NCBI RefSeq assembly: GCF_014633365.1
Contig: NC_068343.1
Location: 27,745,307 to 27,809,306 of the forward strand
Reading direction: 5' to 3'
DNA: 64,000 bases
DNA from: Diospyros lotus
Taxonomy: Eukaryota; Streptophyta; Magnoliopsida; Ericales; Ebenaceae
Positions 21,359 to 33,028 of the stretch are shown one piece after another. The position numbers were made by a program, and so were the translations under genes. The notes beneath the pieces are model-generated. The model was not told the DNA's origin. It did no database searches and saw only the letters and a program-made list of their open reading frames with translations. Numbering within the stretch: the first letter of the stretch is position 1; each line of letters begins with the position of its first letter.

Positions 21359-22370
21359 TGTTGTTACACGATTACAACAATAAATTTATAAAATGGGAAA
21401 CCACCAATGGATGACCCTCGTATGGCGTATCTGAGCGATGAGTGAGTCTCCCGGGGTAATGTGGCAGCGATGGGTGAGTCTCGTAGGGCGTTTCCGAGCG
21501 ATGGATGAGTCTCCGAAGGTGTTTTCGAGCGATGGATGACCTATTTGAGAAAGAATCGGTTAGGAGCACGGGCGAAAGTCCCCGTGCGGACCCTCCGATG
21601 CTTAAGTTAGATCACCGTAGAAATTGAGTATTCGAAAGTAAGAGAGTAAATGCAAGAGCCAGAGATTGCATACCGAATGAGAGAAAGTGACCTCCTATTT
21701 ATAGCAACAAGAGGGGCATCCATGTGTCGCGTGTTCCGAGTTTTGTGGCAAGAATCTCGGAGGGGCTTTGACCGAGTCTCGCGGGAATAGCCTTAGGCCG
21801 ACTTTCTTGGAGGCAGTGGTGTAAGAATAGGAGGCCCGCGGAGGCGAGTGTGGATCCCTGGGTGACCCTCACTCGGGGATATCTGTGAGCATGGAAAAAA
21901 GAGCGCGAGGAGCCGTGCACGGGTGGCCGCATGTTGGCAGCCAGGCGCGCGGTCGCGGCCTTACGTGGGCAGCCATGTGCTGCCAGTCGCGCGGGCGGCC
22001 AGCTGTGAGCGAGGCCTTGCGCGCGCGGCCGCGCGCGAGCAGCCGCGCGGGCGGTTGCCTTCCCCCGAGTGGGGTCACTCGGGGGTACCGTTCCCCCGAG
22101 TGATGCCCAATCGGGGGAGGGGGCTCTCCCCCCAGCATAGGGGCGCGGCCCCCACCAGGCAGCCACGTGCTGCCTGGCAGCGCACGCAGTTGCCCATGGG
22201 GGCCGCGCCTGCCACCCCCGAGTGACCTCACTCGGGGGTGGTACCCCCTGGGTGGCCTTCTTTGGCCACCCAGGGGGCTGCCACGTGGTGCTCTCTTGGG
22301 GTGCCACGTGGCGCTCTCTTGACCCGATTTCTTCGGCATTCACTCTGCTTTTATTATTTTATACATAACA
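21359..22370 (-). repeat. 3' LTR of the Tat element
   Basis: TGTTGTTACACG ... ATACATAACA on the plus strand. Reading on the minus strand, U3 carries two CCACGTGG G-box palindromes and three CCCCCGAGTG...CACTCGGGGG dyads. A TATA box CTATAAATAG sits at 21695-21704. The U5 side has a run of GCGATGGATGAGTCTC-type units (21430-21540). Compared with the 5' LTR it has extra GCGCGCGGCC-rich sequence near 22020-22058. The 214-codon frame across it is a by-product of GC richness. Confidence 0.93.
21695..21704 (-). promoter_or_regulatory. TATA box in 3' LTR
   Basis: CTATAAATAG on the minus strand, at the U3/R position of the LTR. The identical site in the 5' LTR is at 33699-33708, and that copy would drive the element's gag-pol transcript. 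Confidence 0.6.
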
Positions 22371-22828
22371 ATTGATCCCTACTATTTCTGTCGGGAGTAC
22401 CGGGAGGAAGGGTATTTTGTTTATGCTGTAACTCCATTTTCTTGAGGCCGTTTTCATTCTGAAAGGATTTTTTCTGTATCTATCTCCTTCATCTTCAGGT
22501 CTCCCGTGCTTTATCCTTTCTACAATGTCTCCCATGACCGCTATAAAAAGGGGAGACTTGGCCTTTCATTTCTTCATTACTCAGCCACTCTTCCGTGAGA
22601 ATTCTCTCAGCATTCCAGACTTTGACACGGTATACCCCCTCACCCATGGTTTTGTATCTCCTCTAAGAGAGCCTCACCCATGGGGACTTTTAGGCATGTT
22701 CTCCCCCGAGTGACCCTCATCCATGGGTCCAATTATTGTCGGTGGCTACCTCCTTTGACCCTCACCCATGGGACTGGTCATTAGCCTCATCCTTGCGTGA
22801 GACCATTGGTCGGTCTCATTCCTTTCTT

Positions 22829-22950
22829 GTCGTAACCCTCATCCATGGGTCTCATCTCGGCGTTTGAGTAACCCTCATCCATGGGTCTCGTCTTGGCGTT
22901 TGTGTGACCCTCATCCATGGGTCTCGTCTTGGCGTTTGTGTGACCCTCAT
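22829..22950 (+). repeat. short tandem repeats upstream of the antisense ORF
   Basis: Three copies of a roughly 36-bp unit (CTCATCCATGGGTCTCGTCT...GGCGTTTGTG) lie in the leader of the antisense ORF, with looser copies of ACCCATGG back to about 22640. Related words occur in the LTR and in the start of gag. Confidence 0.7.
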
Positions 22951-23017
22951 CCATAGGAATCCTAGTCTACCTGAAGGGCACGCGCTTGGTCTTCTTTTTA
23001 GGGTTTTAGTGCTCAGC

Positions 23018-25603
23018 ATGGGCCGCTTTAAGAATGCTTTACCACCTCCTCCTCTAGCTCCCAATGTATATATATCTCTGGGACGACGATCTTCAGTGAA
23101 GGGGAGAGAATTAGCCGAGATTCAATCTCGTTTCCAAATTCCCATTGACCACCATATTAGGCTTCCTACACTGAGGAGACAAGTACTGCCATGGTAGGAC
23201 GTGGCTTTGGAGTATACTTGGCCTCTTTAAGATTAGGCCTTCGTTTTCCCTTGTCCAACTTTGGGATGGAGTGGCTTGATTACCATTGTATTGTCCCAAG
23301 CCAGCTTCATCCTAACGGTTGGGCTCAGTTAGTTGGTTTCACTATTCTCTGTCATATGATCCAAGTGCCTCCTTCTGTAGAGTTGTTTGGTTGCTTCTAT
23401 AGGTTGAGAAGGGTCGAACGGAGGGGTGTCTTTTTCACGCTTCAAAGAATTGTAGGTCTGTCCCCCCTTTTTCAAAAGCTCCAAAATAAGGTGGACTTCG
23501 AGTCCCGATGGATTGTGATCGAGCCTCTTTCTAGCTGGAAAGCGCCGGTTCGTTGGTGTTGGGATAACTAGCGGGACTTTTGGTTGGAAAAGCTCGATGA
23601 TATCGGGATTTCTCGGGCTGTCTATCGCCGAGTAATTGAGAGATTATGTGCCCTTGGCACTTGTAATCTGCCCGACCTGCTTACCTCAGAAAATATTGCC
23701 GCTGCGGGGTGGGGCATTCGGCTAGAAGACATGCCCGGGTCCTCCACCCTTGCTTTTGTGCCTTCATCGGCCATGCCCAAGGACACCTTGCAAGTTGAGG
23801 AGGAAGAGGGCAGCGAGGAAGAGGACGAGGGCCCCGAGGAAGGAGAAGAAGAAGGGGGGAATTCCCTAGGGAGTATGGTCTTTCCTGGTTGTTCTTCCCC
23901 TGAGGGTAGACTCCCAGAATCGTAGAGATTGCTTTTTAAATATTAATTTATGCGGCTGACTCTTGCTTTTCATCCCTTGTTTTGCAGACGATATGAATAT
24001 ATTCAAGGAACAAACACTCAGACGTCGTGGTAGGGATTCACGACAGTCCGGCGAGCAAGACCCACAACCTCCTCCTCAAGCGCCTCTAGGCTTGCTACAG
24101 GGGCTCTCATCTGACGTACCTGATCCAGCCATCTTCCTCCTCCAGTTCCTAACTCATCTCGACGGCGCTTGAAAATGAAAAGATCTGAAGCAGGTACCTC
24201 ATCCAGTCTTCCTTGCCCTGAGACCTTGGCCCCCACGTTGGATGTATCTATGTTAGACCCACCGTCCCTCGAAGGCGCTCTTGTGGAACCAAATCCCACT
24301 GACGTGTCTGGCTCGCGAAGAAAGGGGGTTGGCAGCTCTCGTTCTTCTTTTAGCGGTGAGCTTGACCGAATCAGGGAGGAGAGTCATCAACCTTTTGTTC
24401 CCTTTCGCAGGGACCGGCGGAAGTTGAAAGCCGAGCTCCCAGATTTTCGACCAATTCTTCCTCCCATTGCTGAACCTAGGCGAAATCCCGTGCCAATTCT
24501 CAACAGCACCCTGGTGAGGGGCGACCATTTCACTGTGCAGCCTGGGCTAATCGACACAGACTCTATAAGAGACCCAGGGGTCGGTGCCCGGATGATATAC
24601 GCTACTGTGCTCCCTCAGGATGAGCAAAATTTTTTCGGCATTTGGCCTAGCGTTGCCAACTCTCCTGAGCAGAAGATTATTGAGGTAAGTTATCTTTGTT
24701 TTGCCTGCATGTCGTGCTTGTTGTGTGACTTGGTTGTTAGTCTTCTAATGCGTTGTTTGCGCTTAGGGGGTCCAAGGGTTGGTGATATCCAACGCCATCG
24801 GGAGAGCCTATCATCACCAGGCAGAACAAGAGAAGGAGGAGGCGAGAGAGAATATGGTAAAGTGGCGGGATCATGAACGCTCGCTACATGCCGATATCAG
24901 AAAGTTGACTCGAGAGGGAGAAGACACGCGGTCCAAGTTGGTGGAGGCTCGCGGTGAGTCTTCGAGCATGAAGGGGGAGTTAGAGGAGCTCTGGAAGAAT
25001 AAAGAATTGCTGACGAGGGAACTCGTAGAAGCCCGGAATGCTCATGAGAATTTGCTGCAAGAGCATTCCTTGAGGGTAGATGACCTTGCTCGTCAAAGGA
25101 AACAAAATAGGTCGCTCAAGGATCGAAGAAATGAAGAGATTTCAACGGCACAGAAGGAGGCTGTGAAAGAATATCGTCTATCGTCGGATTGCCAAGAAAG
25201 GAAGATCCGTTATGGGGGTTGCTTTACCAAGTATGGATTCTATCTTGCACGCTCACACCTGGAATCCAAATGCCCAGGAGAACAGTTTCCTAAGCTGGTT
25301 TATATGGATGAGGTAGAGGAGTCTGACGTCCCCGACTGGCGAAGATATAATGATCCTAACCCCACGAGCCCTAAGACTTATTTGAATGCCAACTTAGCTG
25401 ATGATCTGGAGAACTTGTCGGGCCCATGGGAGCCGTACGCCTTTGCCTCAGCGGAAGTGGAGATGACTGACGCCCTCCCTTCGACTGATGATACAGTTGT
25501 CCCGGCTGATATCGTTATCCCAACTTCGGGCTTGGAGGAAGGTGAGCCCCCATCCGCCCCTAGTAGCAGTGCTCCGAGCTCTGGCAGTAGGAAGCGGACT
25601 TGA
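23018..25603 (+). pseudogene. antisense ORF of the Tat element (Transposase_28-like 'putative gypsy type' protein)
   Basis: This gene is on the strand opposite gag-pol, between pol and the 3' LTR, the position of the antisense ORF known from Tat/Grande-like elements. The N-terminal part (about 23018-23570) has GLRFPLSNF...HPNGWAQLVGFTILC, typical of the Transposase_28 domain. An acidic stretch follows (23797-23860). A clean intron, GTAAGT...GCTTAG (24685-24766), joins IIE to a second exon with a coiled coil (about 24800-25200) and a Pro/Ser-rich tail. Frameshifts (near 23200 and 24165) and stops (TAG at 23195 and 23569) break it. Start ATG at 23018 is the best family-like start. Its function is unknown. 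Confidence 0.75.
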
Positions 25604-26332
25604 AGGAGATTTTTCCCCCTTTTAGTGCAGTAGTTTTTTTTTTTTTTTTTTTTTAGTGTAGTTGCTTTTATTTGCTTAAATAAGATTTGTCTTTTTTCTT
25701 AAACAGTAGTTACAGCTTGCTGATTTTTTACTATTATCTCCCATCGAAAGTCTGGTTCCGACCTTAGGGTTTTAGACTCTTCATGCCACAAGGTGGACTA
25801 TGGGCGTTTCAGCCCGTAGTGGTCCTTTGGCAATTCCTTGTTCCTGTTATCAAGCCAGGCCAATTAAGTAGGCTAGCGGGATAACCTTTTGATTTCAATG
25901 TTGAGGGGTTGTGGTGGACATATTTGTCACTTCACTAGACCGGGCCACTTGGCTTTGAGGCAGGACGGCTATCACAGTCGTCGGGCTTATTGAGCCATGC
26001 TTTTCTCATAGCGTATTATGTGGCAGGGCCTTTTGCATTGTTATCGGGCTTAGTAGAATATCCTACTAGCGGGACATTAATTTGCTTGCTAATGCCATTT
26101 GATTTTTTCACTTCCAGGCAAGACTTGCCTTACTACTCTGCGGGGAAGCAAAAAAGGCTTTATTATTATCTTTCCTCCTTTTCTTTTTTTTTGTGCGAGA
26201 AGGGACCCATAGCGGGTCGTTCTCTTTCATTTGCCTTGAATAATGAAGAAAGGGAAAACACAAGCATTTTACGTGGTTCGGCAAAATGTGCCTACGTCCA
26301 CGGTCCCTCTTCGGGTTCATATTATTATTGCG

Positions 26333-28032
26333 TTACATGTCCGAAGGGGAGTACAATTTCAGGTGGTTTGTGCTCCAAGTCTTACCCATGGTTTCACCCT
26401 GGAGCGTTTGGAGGATACAGGTACTAGGACCTATCATTTCTTGGATGCGGTACGGCCCTTCCCAATTTGCTCGAAATTTTCCATCCTCTTGGAGTGCATT
26501 GGTGATGGCTGATTTTCTGAGGATCAAATCTCCCTTCTTGAGAGGTCGGCTCCTTACACGAGAGTTGTAATAGTTGGCAACCCTTTTATGATAGGCAGCG
26601 ATTCGTACCGCCGCCCTGTCTCTCTGTTCCTCGATGAGATCAAGACTCTCTTTTAATGAATCAGAGTTTTCCGAACCGTCACATTTATCAAAAGCATCCA
26701 ATCGGAGTGACCTGCACGAGATTTCAACAGGAATCAAAGCTTCTGTTTCGTACACCAGGTTAAATGGCGTTTCACCCGTTGAGACCCGACTGGTTGTTCG
26801 GTAGGCCCACAAGACGGTAGGCAATTCATCCACCCATGCTCCCTTTGCGCCTTCTAGCCGAGTTTTCAAACCATGTAAGATTGTTCTGTTGCTGACTTCT
26901 GCTTGTCCGTTAGCTTGGGGATATGCTACTGAAGAAATCCTTAGCTGAATGTCCAAGCCTTTGCAAAAATTTCAGAAAGAATCACAGTCAAACTGCTTTC
27001 CATGATCGGTGTTAATGATTCGTGGGATTCCAAATCGACATACAATGTCTTTCCATACCATGGCCTCTACTTTCCTCGCACTGATAGTGGCTAGGGCTTC
27101 GGCTTCAATCCACTTGGTAAAATAATCCGTTGCCACCAAAAGGAATTTCCTTTGCCCTGTAGCTTGCGAAAATGGGCCGAGAATATCCAAACCCCATTGA
27201 GCGAAGGGAATGGGCTAGAATGTGGGTTGTAGTTGTGATATCGGAGCAGAATGAATCGGGGGGTGCCTTTGACATTTATCACACTCTTTGACCTTTGCTT
27301 GAGCATCATGTTGTAATTTGGGCCAGAAAAAGCCTGCCCTTAGGATTTTAGCCGCGAGGCCCCTTCCTCTCAGATGCTCACCGCATACTCCACTGTGAAC
27401 CTCAGTCAAAGCATAATTGGTTTCCCGAGGGCCTAAGCATTTGAGGAGTGGCATAGTGTGCGCTCGCTTGTATAGCATCCCATCTATTATTGTGAAACGA
27501 GCTCCTCTAAATTTAATTTTCTTAGCCTCTTTTGGGTCTGCCGGTAATTCTCCCGTGGTCAAATATTTGTAGAAAGGGGTTCTCCAGTCATTACTATTCT
27601 CAATACATGCTACTTCAGGTTCTTCTATACTTGGTTGTTGAAGGACTTCCACATACACTGTTCTCCCAGTAGTTTCTTTAGTGGATGCTAATTTGGATAA
27701 AGCGTCTGCATGGCCATTAAGGGATCTGCTGATCTGTACTAGCCGAAAACTTTCGAACAACTGTGCAAGTGCCCTGACTTTCTGGAGATACTGTCCCATG
27801 GCCGGCTCTCTAGTCTCGTACTGCCCGTAGTATTGCTGAACGATTAGTTGAGAATCACTGTGGGCTATCAATTGTGCTACCTCAAGTTTTCGGGCTAACC
27901 TCAGATCGGCGATTAGTGCCTCATACTCGGCCACATTATTCGAGCTTGGAAAAGCGAATCTTAGAGATTATTCAAGGGATTCTCCTTCTGGTGGGATAAG
28001 CACTATTCCCGCTCCACTCCCTTGGGAACTGG
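26333..28032 (-). pseudogene. pol: Tat pol, second half: RNase H (second) and integrase
   Basis: On the minus strand the frame runs from the solo LTR boundary into a second, archaeal-type RNase H (NNVAEYEALIADLRLA, HSDSQLIVQQ, NGHADALSKLAS). Integrase follows, with its zinc-binding region (EVHSGVCGEHLRGRG, CDKCQRH), catalytic D in WGLDILGPF, D in NTDHGKQF and E in YPQANGQAEVSNRTI, then a C-terminal WEGPYRI domain and end NHLKLYSPSDM. In-frame stops are TAA at 27968-27970, TAG at 27215-27217 and TGA at 26972-26974. No frameshift is seen. TNHG variation (H for N after TD) is unusual. Confidence 0.92.
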
Positions 28033-29205
28033 TGGCCGGCTGTCGAACCACTCCAGAATTAGAGATCTATGTTTGCATCTCTTCTCTAGTTTGCAGCAAA
28101 GTGCACCCTAGGTCATCTCTCACAAGGAGCCTCACTTTCTTCTACCAACAAAGGAGAACCAACATAACCAACGGTTTGTTTAGGGGGGGTTTTGACAGAA
28201 AACTAATTAACAAAACAGAAAGATAAAGATGATGAAAAATCAGTAAAAGATATGCAACCGGCTGTGTATTTGTCTCCTATGTGGAATCTTCCTTGTCCAA
28301 CCTATATGTCTTGGCTTGCTAGATGTTTTGATCTCCGGAAAACAAACTCAAAGCATCCCCAACAACCGTCCAAGGATTAGAATGATTGGAAATAACAAAA
28401 TGAATGCAGAAATCTCTTACAAACAAAATGCAACCATTCACTCTCTATTCAACCTATCCGGACCTATGCAAGAACAACCGTTCAAGCACACAATATTCAT
28501 TTCCGAGATGTTATACCAACCGGCTATAACATTCTGTTCTCTTAAGCATTTAACAGAAAATGAAACCATGCAAGTTCACACAAACCTGCCATGAACTCCA
28601 TGCATTCACAAATCTGCTCAAACTAAACCAAATAGAAATGAATAAGAAACAAACAACAAACCAGATTCTTGTAGCTCATCCGGGACTCAAATTCCACATG
28701 GATTCAAGACACACAACCGGTTACAAAATGTTCTAGCCTATCATTACAGCAAGGAAAACAGAATGGAACAAAAGATGTAGAAAACAGAAAAATGCTACAA
28801 TAACAAAAACGGGCAGAATCCTCTCTATTTTCTCCTCTCCTTCTATATCATCCTCCTCTGAAAATTAATGCTAAGAGGCCTTAAATACATGGCTAAGAAA
28901 GGAAAGCTAGGAAGGCTAGGGTTGGGCCTGGCCCAACAGAAAACAAGTAAGCCCAAAAACAGCATAATTTGAGTAGCCCAAGTTTGCTCCTTGAAAGTAA
29001 GCCCAAGCTCCTTTAGTGAGCCACTTCTCTAGCCCATCCAATATTCCCTAAAGCCTGGATCCATAGAGGTAAGATAGAAAATAGTGTAAGGACAATTTGA
29101 AGCATAATAAAATAGAAACAATGAAATATCAGCAAAAATTACTTCAAATGGCCTAATAAGAATGAAGTGAAATGCCAAAATATGGTATAAATATGCATGC
29201 TATCA
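28033..29205 (-). mobile_element. solo LTR of another retrotransposon, inserted in Tat pol
   Basis: Plus-strand ends TGGCCGGCTG...GCTATCA, flanked by a perfect TSD ACTGG (28028-28032 and 29206-29210). On the minus strand it starts TGATAGCATGCATATTT, and a TATA-like TGTATTTAAGG lies at about 28878-28888. There is no internal region, so it arose by LTR-LTR recombination. It interrupts the pol frame between VDGAAS and the following GSGAGIVLIPP, and removing it together with one TSD copy keeps the frame. The family was not identified beyond an LTR retrotransposon. Confidence 0.9.
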
Positions 29206-31431
29206 ACTGGCAGCCCCATCAACAAACAGTAACCACTCTGTTATGCTCTTTTCCTTAGCCTCCTTAGAGGGTGTACATTCGACAATAAAGTCCGCCAATG
29301 CTTGCCCTTTTATAGCCTGCCTAGGATGATATTGTATGTCATACTCACTCAACTCAATGGACCATTTGGTGAGACGACCGGAACACTCAGACTTTTGTAA
29401 AATGCTCCGTAATGGTTGGTCTGTCAGTACGCTAATGGAGTGAGCTTGGAAATATGGCCTCAACTTTCTGGAGGCGTTCAATAGGGCCAGTGCCACCTTT
29501 TCTGTGAAGGGATAACGCGTTTCCGGCCCTTGTAGAACCTTACTGACGTAGTACACTGGTTGATCCACCTGTCCTTCCTTTTTAATCAGTACTACACTTA
29601 CTGCTTTGTCACTTACACCCAAGTACAGATATAACATTTCCCCAGTTTCAGGTCGAGTCAATAAAAGGACTTTCTTCAAGTACTCTTTTAATGCCTCAAA
29701 TGACTTTTGGCATTGCTCCGTCCACTCAAACTTTTTCCCTGCCCTTAACGTCTGAAGAAATGGGAGTTCCCTTTCGGCCGATTTGGAGAGGAAACGCCTA
29801 AGAGCCGCCATTCGACCTGTCAGCCGCTGCACCTCCTTAATTGATGTTGGGGGTTCCATATCCAGTATCGCTTGAATCTTTTCGGGGTTCGCCTCGATGC
29901 CCCTTTGTGTGATCATATACCCTAAGAATTTTCCAGACTGAACTCCAAATGCACATTTTGCTGGGTTTAGGCGCATTTTGTATTGCCTAAAGACTTCAAG
30001 CACTCGTGCCATCTTTTTAACATGCGATTCCTTCTCCCGACTTTTCACGATCATATCATTGACATATGCTTCCATTGTATCACCCAATAATTCCTTAAAG
30101 ACTTTATTCACCATGCGTTGATAAGTGGCCCCCGCGTTCTTGAGCCCGAATGGCATAACTTGGTAACAATATGTCCATTTTTCTATAATGAATGATGTTT
30201 TCTCCTGATCTGGAGGATACATCATTATCTGATGATACCCTGAGAAGGCATCTAAGAGGCTCAATAGATGATACCCAGATGTTTCATCCACCAGACGATC
30301 AATCCGAGGTAATGGGTAGGAATCTTTAGGACACGCCTTGTTGAGGCCAGTGAAGTCTATACACACGCGCCATTTTCCGTTGGGTTTTTTAACCATAACC
30401 ACATTGGCTAACCACTCTGGATATAACACCTCTCGAATGAAACGTGCCTTTAGTAGCTTATCAATTTCTTTTTCTAACGCCGGTAGTCTATCAGGGGCGA
30501 TATTCCTTTTTTTTTGTCGAACAGGCTTGAACTGAGGATCCACGTTCAAATGGTGACATATCACGTTTGGACTAATCCCTGGCATATCCCTTGGTGTCCA
30601 AGCAAAGACATCCAAATTTTCTCTAAGGCACCCCATGATTTCCTCTTTTACTGGTTTCGGAAGCTTCGTGCCCACATACACCAACTTCTCGGGATCTGTG
30701 TCACTTAAGCGCACTGCTTCTAACTCTTCCACTGGTTGGGGCTTGCGAGCAGTCTCTTTTTCAGCGATAGATAAAGTCTCTTCTGCTCTTTTTCCTTTTG
30801 TGGACGATACATAACAGGATCTTGCCTTCCTCTGATCTCCACGAACTTTCCCTACTCCTGAGAGCGTGGGGAATTTCATTAATAAGTAGCAAGAGGACAC
30901 TACAGCCCTCATATCATTGAGGAGCGGTCGGCCTAAAATCATGTTGTATGCTACAGAAGGGGCTTTGACCACCATGAAATTCGCTTGTCGAGTCACACTT
31001 TGAGGGTTGGCGCCCAATGTGACAGGTAGTTGAACAGATCCTGCCACCGAGACAGGTTCTCCAGTGAAGCTGTACAGGGGAGAGGATACTTTTCTCAACC
31101 GGTCTTGGGATATGTGCATTTGTTCAAAACAATTCCAATAGATTAGATTAACAGAGCTGCCGCTATCCACCAAAATTCTACTGATGGGGTGTTTGGCGAT
31201 AACTGCAGAAATTACCATTGGATCGTCATATGGAAGTATTATATCACCTCTATCAGCAGGGGTGAACGTGATTGGCTCCTCGTCCTCTCTCACCTCCATC
31301 ACGGAATTGACTTGGTAGGCCTGACGGGCATAAGCCTTTCGAGAAGAAGAAGTATTCCCAGCTAAAGTCTCGCCCCCAGAGATAACATGAATAGCTTGAT
31401 GAGTTGGCTCATTGTCAGGGGGGGCCACCAT
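29206..31431 (-). pseudogene. pol: Tat pol, first half: protease, reverse transcriptase, RNase H
   Basis: Domains in order on the minus strand: aspartic protease (ILVDSGSSVNLIYW), RT fingers and palm (WRVCIDFTGLNKACPKDSYPLPRID, then LLSLLDAFSGYHQI, then YQVMPFGLKNAGATYQRMVN), the catalytic box, an LGYMITQRGIEANP stretch, and the first RNase H region (QPVYYVSKVLQGPETRYP, then ALADFIVE). The catalytic YVDD box reads YVND (codon 30058-30060, Asp to Asn), which should abolish polymerisation. The product would be the replication enzyme set of the element. It is in the same frame as gag, separated by a TGA at 31468-31470. Confidence 0.93.
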
Positions 31432-31467
31432 TCTGTCATCCCTTATCCCTTCATTCTGCCGTAAATT

Positions 31468-32973
31468 TCATCCATCTTGACCCTCGGGTCTTTCTTCCCT
31501 TCTTTGACGGTCTCTGTCATTTCTACCTTCAGTCCTTACATATCTTTGCAAGTGTCCTTCACGAATGAGTGCTTCGATCTGATTTTTTAGCTCCCTACAC
31601 TGATCAGTAGAGTGTCCCCGAGTTCGGTGATACTTGCAGTACTCTTCTTGATTTCTCCCCATGGGGCGATCTGCCTTTTTCGGAAGCTGGAGGAGACCAG
31701 ACCCCTCTACTGCCGCCAATATAGTTGATCGGGGTTGATTGAGCCTAGTGTAATGATGGAATTGTGGCCCCACTATATTCGACCTCTTGATCCGTTCTTT
31801 TCGCTGGTTTGATCCTTCTTCAATATCTCGCTCTTTCCTCTTTCTCTCTCTGTCTTCACTTCCCCCTACCGTTCTCATCATCTCCGCATGGAGTAGTATG
31901 TACCTGTTAGCCCTGACGAACAGGTCTGCCAGAGATTTCGGAGGGTCCAGGGATAATGATTCTTGCAAAGGGGTTAGTCGTGTCCCTTGGAACATGGCAG
32001 ACACCGCCATTTCAATCGGTAAATTACAGATCTCAAGTGTGGCATTTTGAAATCTGTCCACGTAGTGTCGTAGGGTTTCTTTATTCCCTTGTCGAATGCT
32101 AAGCAGATATGTCGCATCCTTCTTTCTCTGACTGTTAATAATGAACGCTTTGATAAATTCTGTTTTTAGCTGCCCGAATGAAGAGATAGATGCCTCGGGT
32201 AAGCCGTTAAACCAGGCTCGAGCATGCCCAGTTAGGGTTAAAGGAAATGCCCTGCACATTATCTCGTCGTCCCATCCATGAAGCATCATTAAAGATTCAT
32301 AGTTTTGCACGTGATCGTACGGGTCGTCCTTTCCTGAGTAAGGATTTATTTGAGGCATCTTGAACTTCCTCGGCAAAGGTTTCTCCATTACTTCGGCCAC
32401 GAATGGTAGCTTTCCTCTAGATTGTTCCTCAGAGGTAGGTAATAACTTATTCTGTTGTAGGACCCGCTCAATCATCTTTTTCATATCGGCGGCCTCTCGT
32501 GCACTAAATGCAGTAGGGTTATCCTCAGGCCCATCATTTTGCTTGGTTATGGGTTTGGCATCCCGGCCTCTTTCCATCGGAGTGCTGGCTACTGTTTCCG
32601 AATATCTTCCTCGTTGTGGGCTTCGCCTTTTTGTCTTTCGACGGTCAGTTCCTCCATGATTTCCTCGAGGGGGAGATGTTTGGCTGTGATCTTCCCTTAA
32701 AGAAGACCTTGGTTGATTGTTTCGAGTTGGGACAGGTTGAACGTGGGTTTCAGGGCTTGCGTCTCGATAGGAGTCGTTCCCTGGTACCTCCTGACAAGCC
32801 CTGTGAGATGGAACTATTTCTGGGATGAACTTTCTCAATGTAGCTGGGATTGTCCCGTGGGGGACCAAACTTTGCAAAATACCAGCCATTTCCCTCAGAG
32901 CTTGTATTCCTTCAGCGTGTTGTTGTCGTAGGGCCTCGTACTCAGCCCAAGGTACGACGGATGGGATCTGCAT
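31468..32973 (-). CDS. gag: Tat gag (capsid/nucleocapsid part)
   Basis: An open frame of 501 codons on the minus strand. The retrotransposon gag domain covers about residues 190-370 (INPYSGKDDPYDHVQNYESL, CRAFPLTLTGHARAWFNGLP, LLSIRQGNKETLRHYVDRF). A CCHC-like zinc knuckle CKYHRTRGHSTDQC lies near residue 450, followed by an Arg/Glu-rich tail. It forms the virus-like particle and binds element RNA. The stop at 31468-31470 (TGA) is followed in the same frame by pol, so gag-pol was probably one polyprotein. The chosen ATG at 32973 is internal; the true start is upstream at 33307, in a shifted frame. Confidence 0.9.
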   Translation of the reverse strand: MQIPSVVPWAEYEALRQQHAEGIQALREMAGILQSLVPHGTIPATLRKFIPEIVPSHRACQEVPGNDSYRDASPETHVQPVPTRNNQPRSSLREDHSQTSPPRGNHGGTDRRKTKRRSPQRGRYSETVASTPMERGRDAKPITKQNDGPEDNPTAFSAREAADMKKMIERVLQQNKLLPTSEEQSRGKLPFVAEVMEKPLPRKFKMPQINPYSGKDDPYDHVQNYESLMMLHGWDDEIMCRAFPLTLTGHARAWFNGLPEASISSFGQLKTEFIKAFIINSQRKKDATYLLSIRQGNKETLRHYVDRFQNATLEICNLPIEMAVSAMFQGTRLTPLQESLSLDPPKSLADLFVRANRYILLHAEMMRTVGGSEDRERKRKERDIEEGSNQRKERIKRSNIVGPQFHHYTRLNQPRSTILAAVEGSGLLQLPKKADRPMGRNQEEYCKYHRTRGHSTDQCRELKNQIEALIREGHLQRYVRTEGRNDRDRQRREERPEGQDG

Positions 32974-33028
32974 ACCTGAGTAGGGTCCCGAGAGAATATG
33001 TGGGGGCAGTAAGAGGAGGCACCTGAAG

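Noticed and set aside
21699..22343. 214-codon minus-strand frame and overlapping frames
   Set aside because: It lies wholly within the LTR. Shorter frames with similar residues occur in the other LTR (33703-34323) but are broken differently, so this is GC-driven openness.
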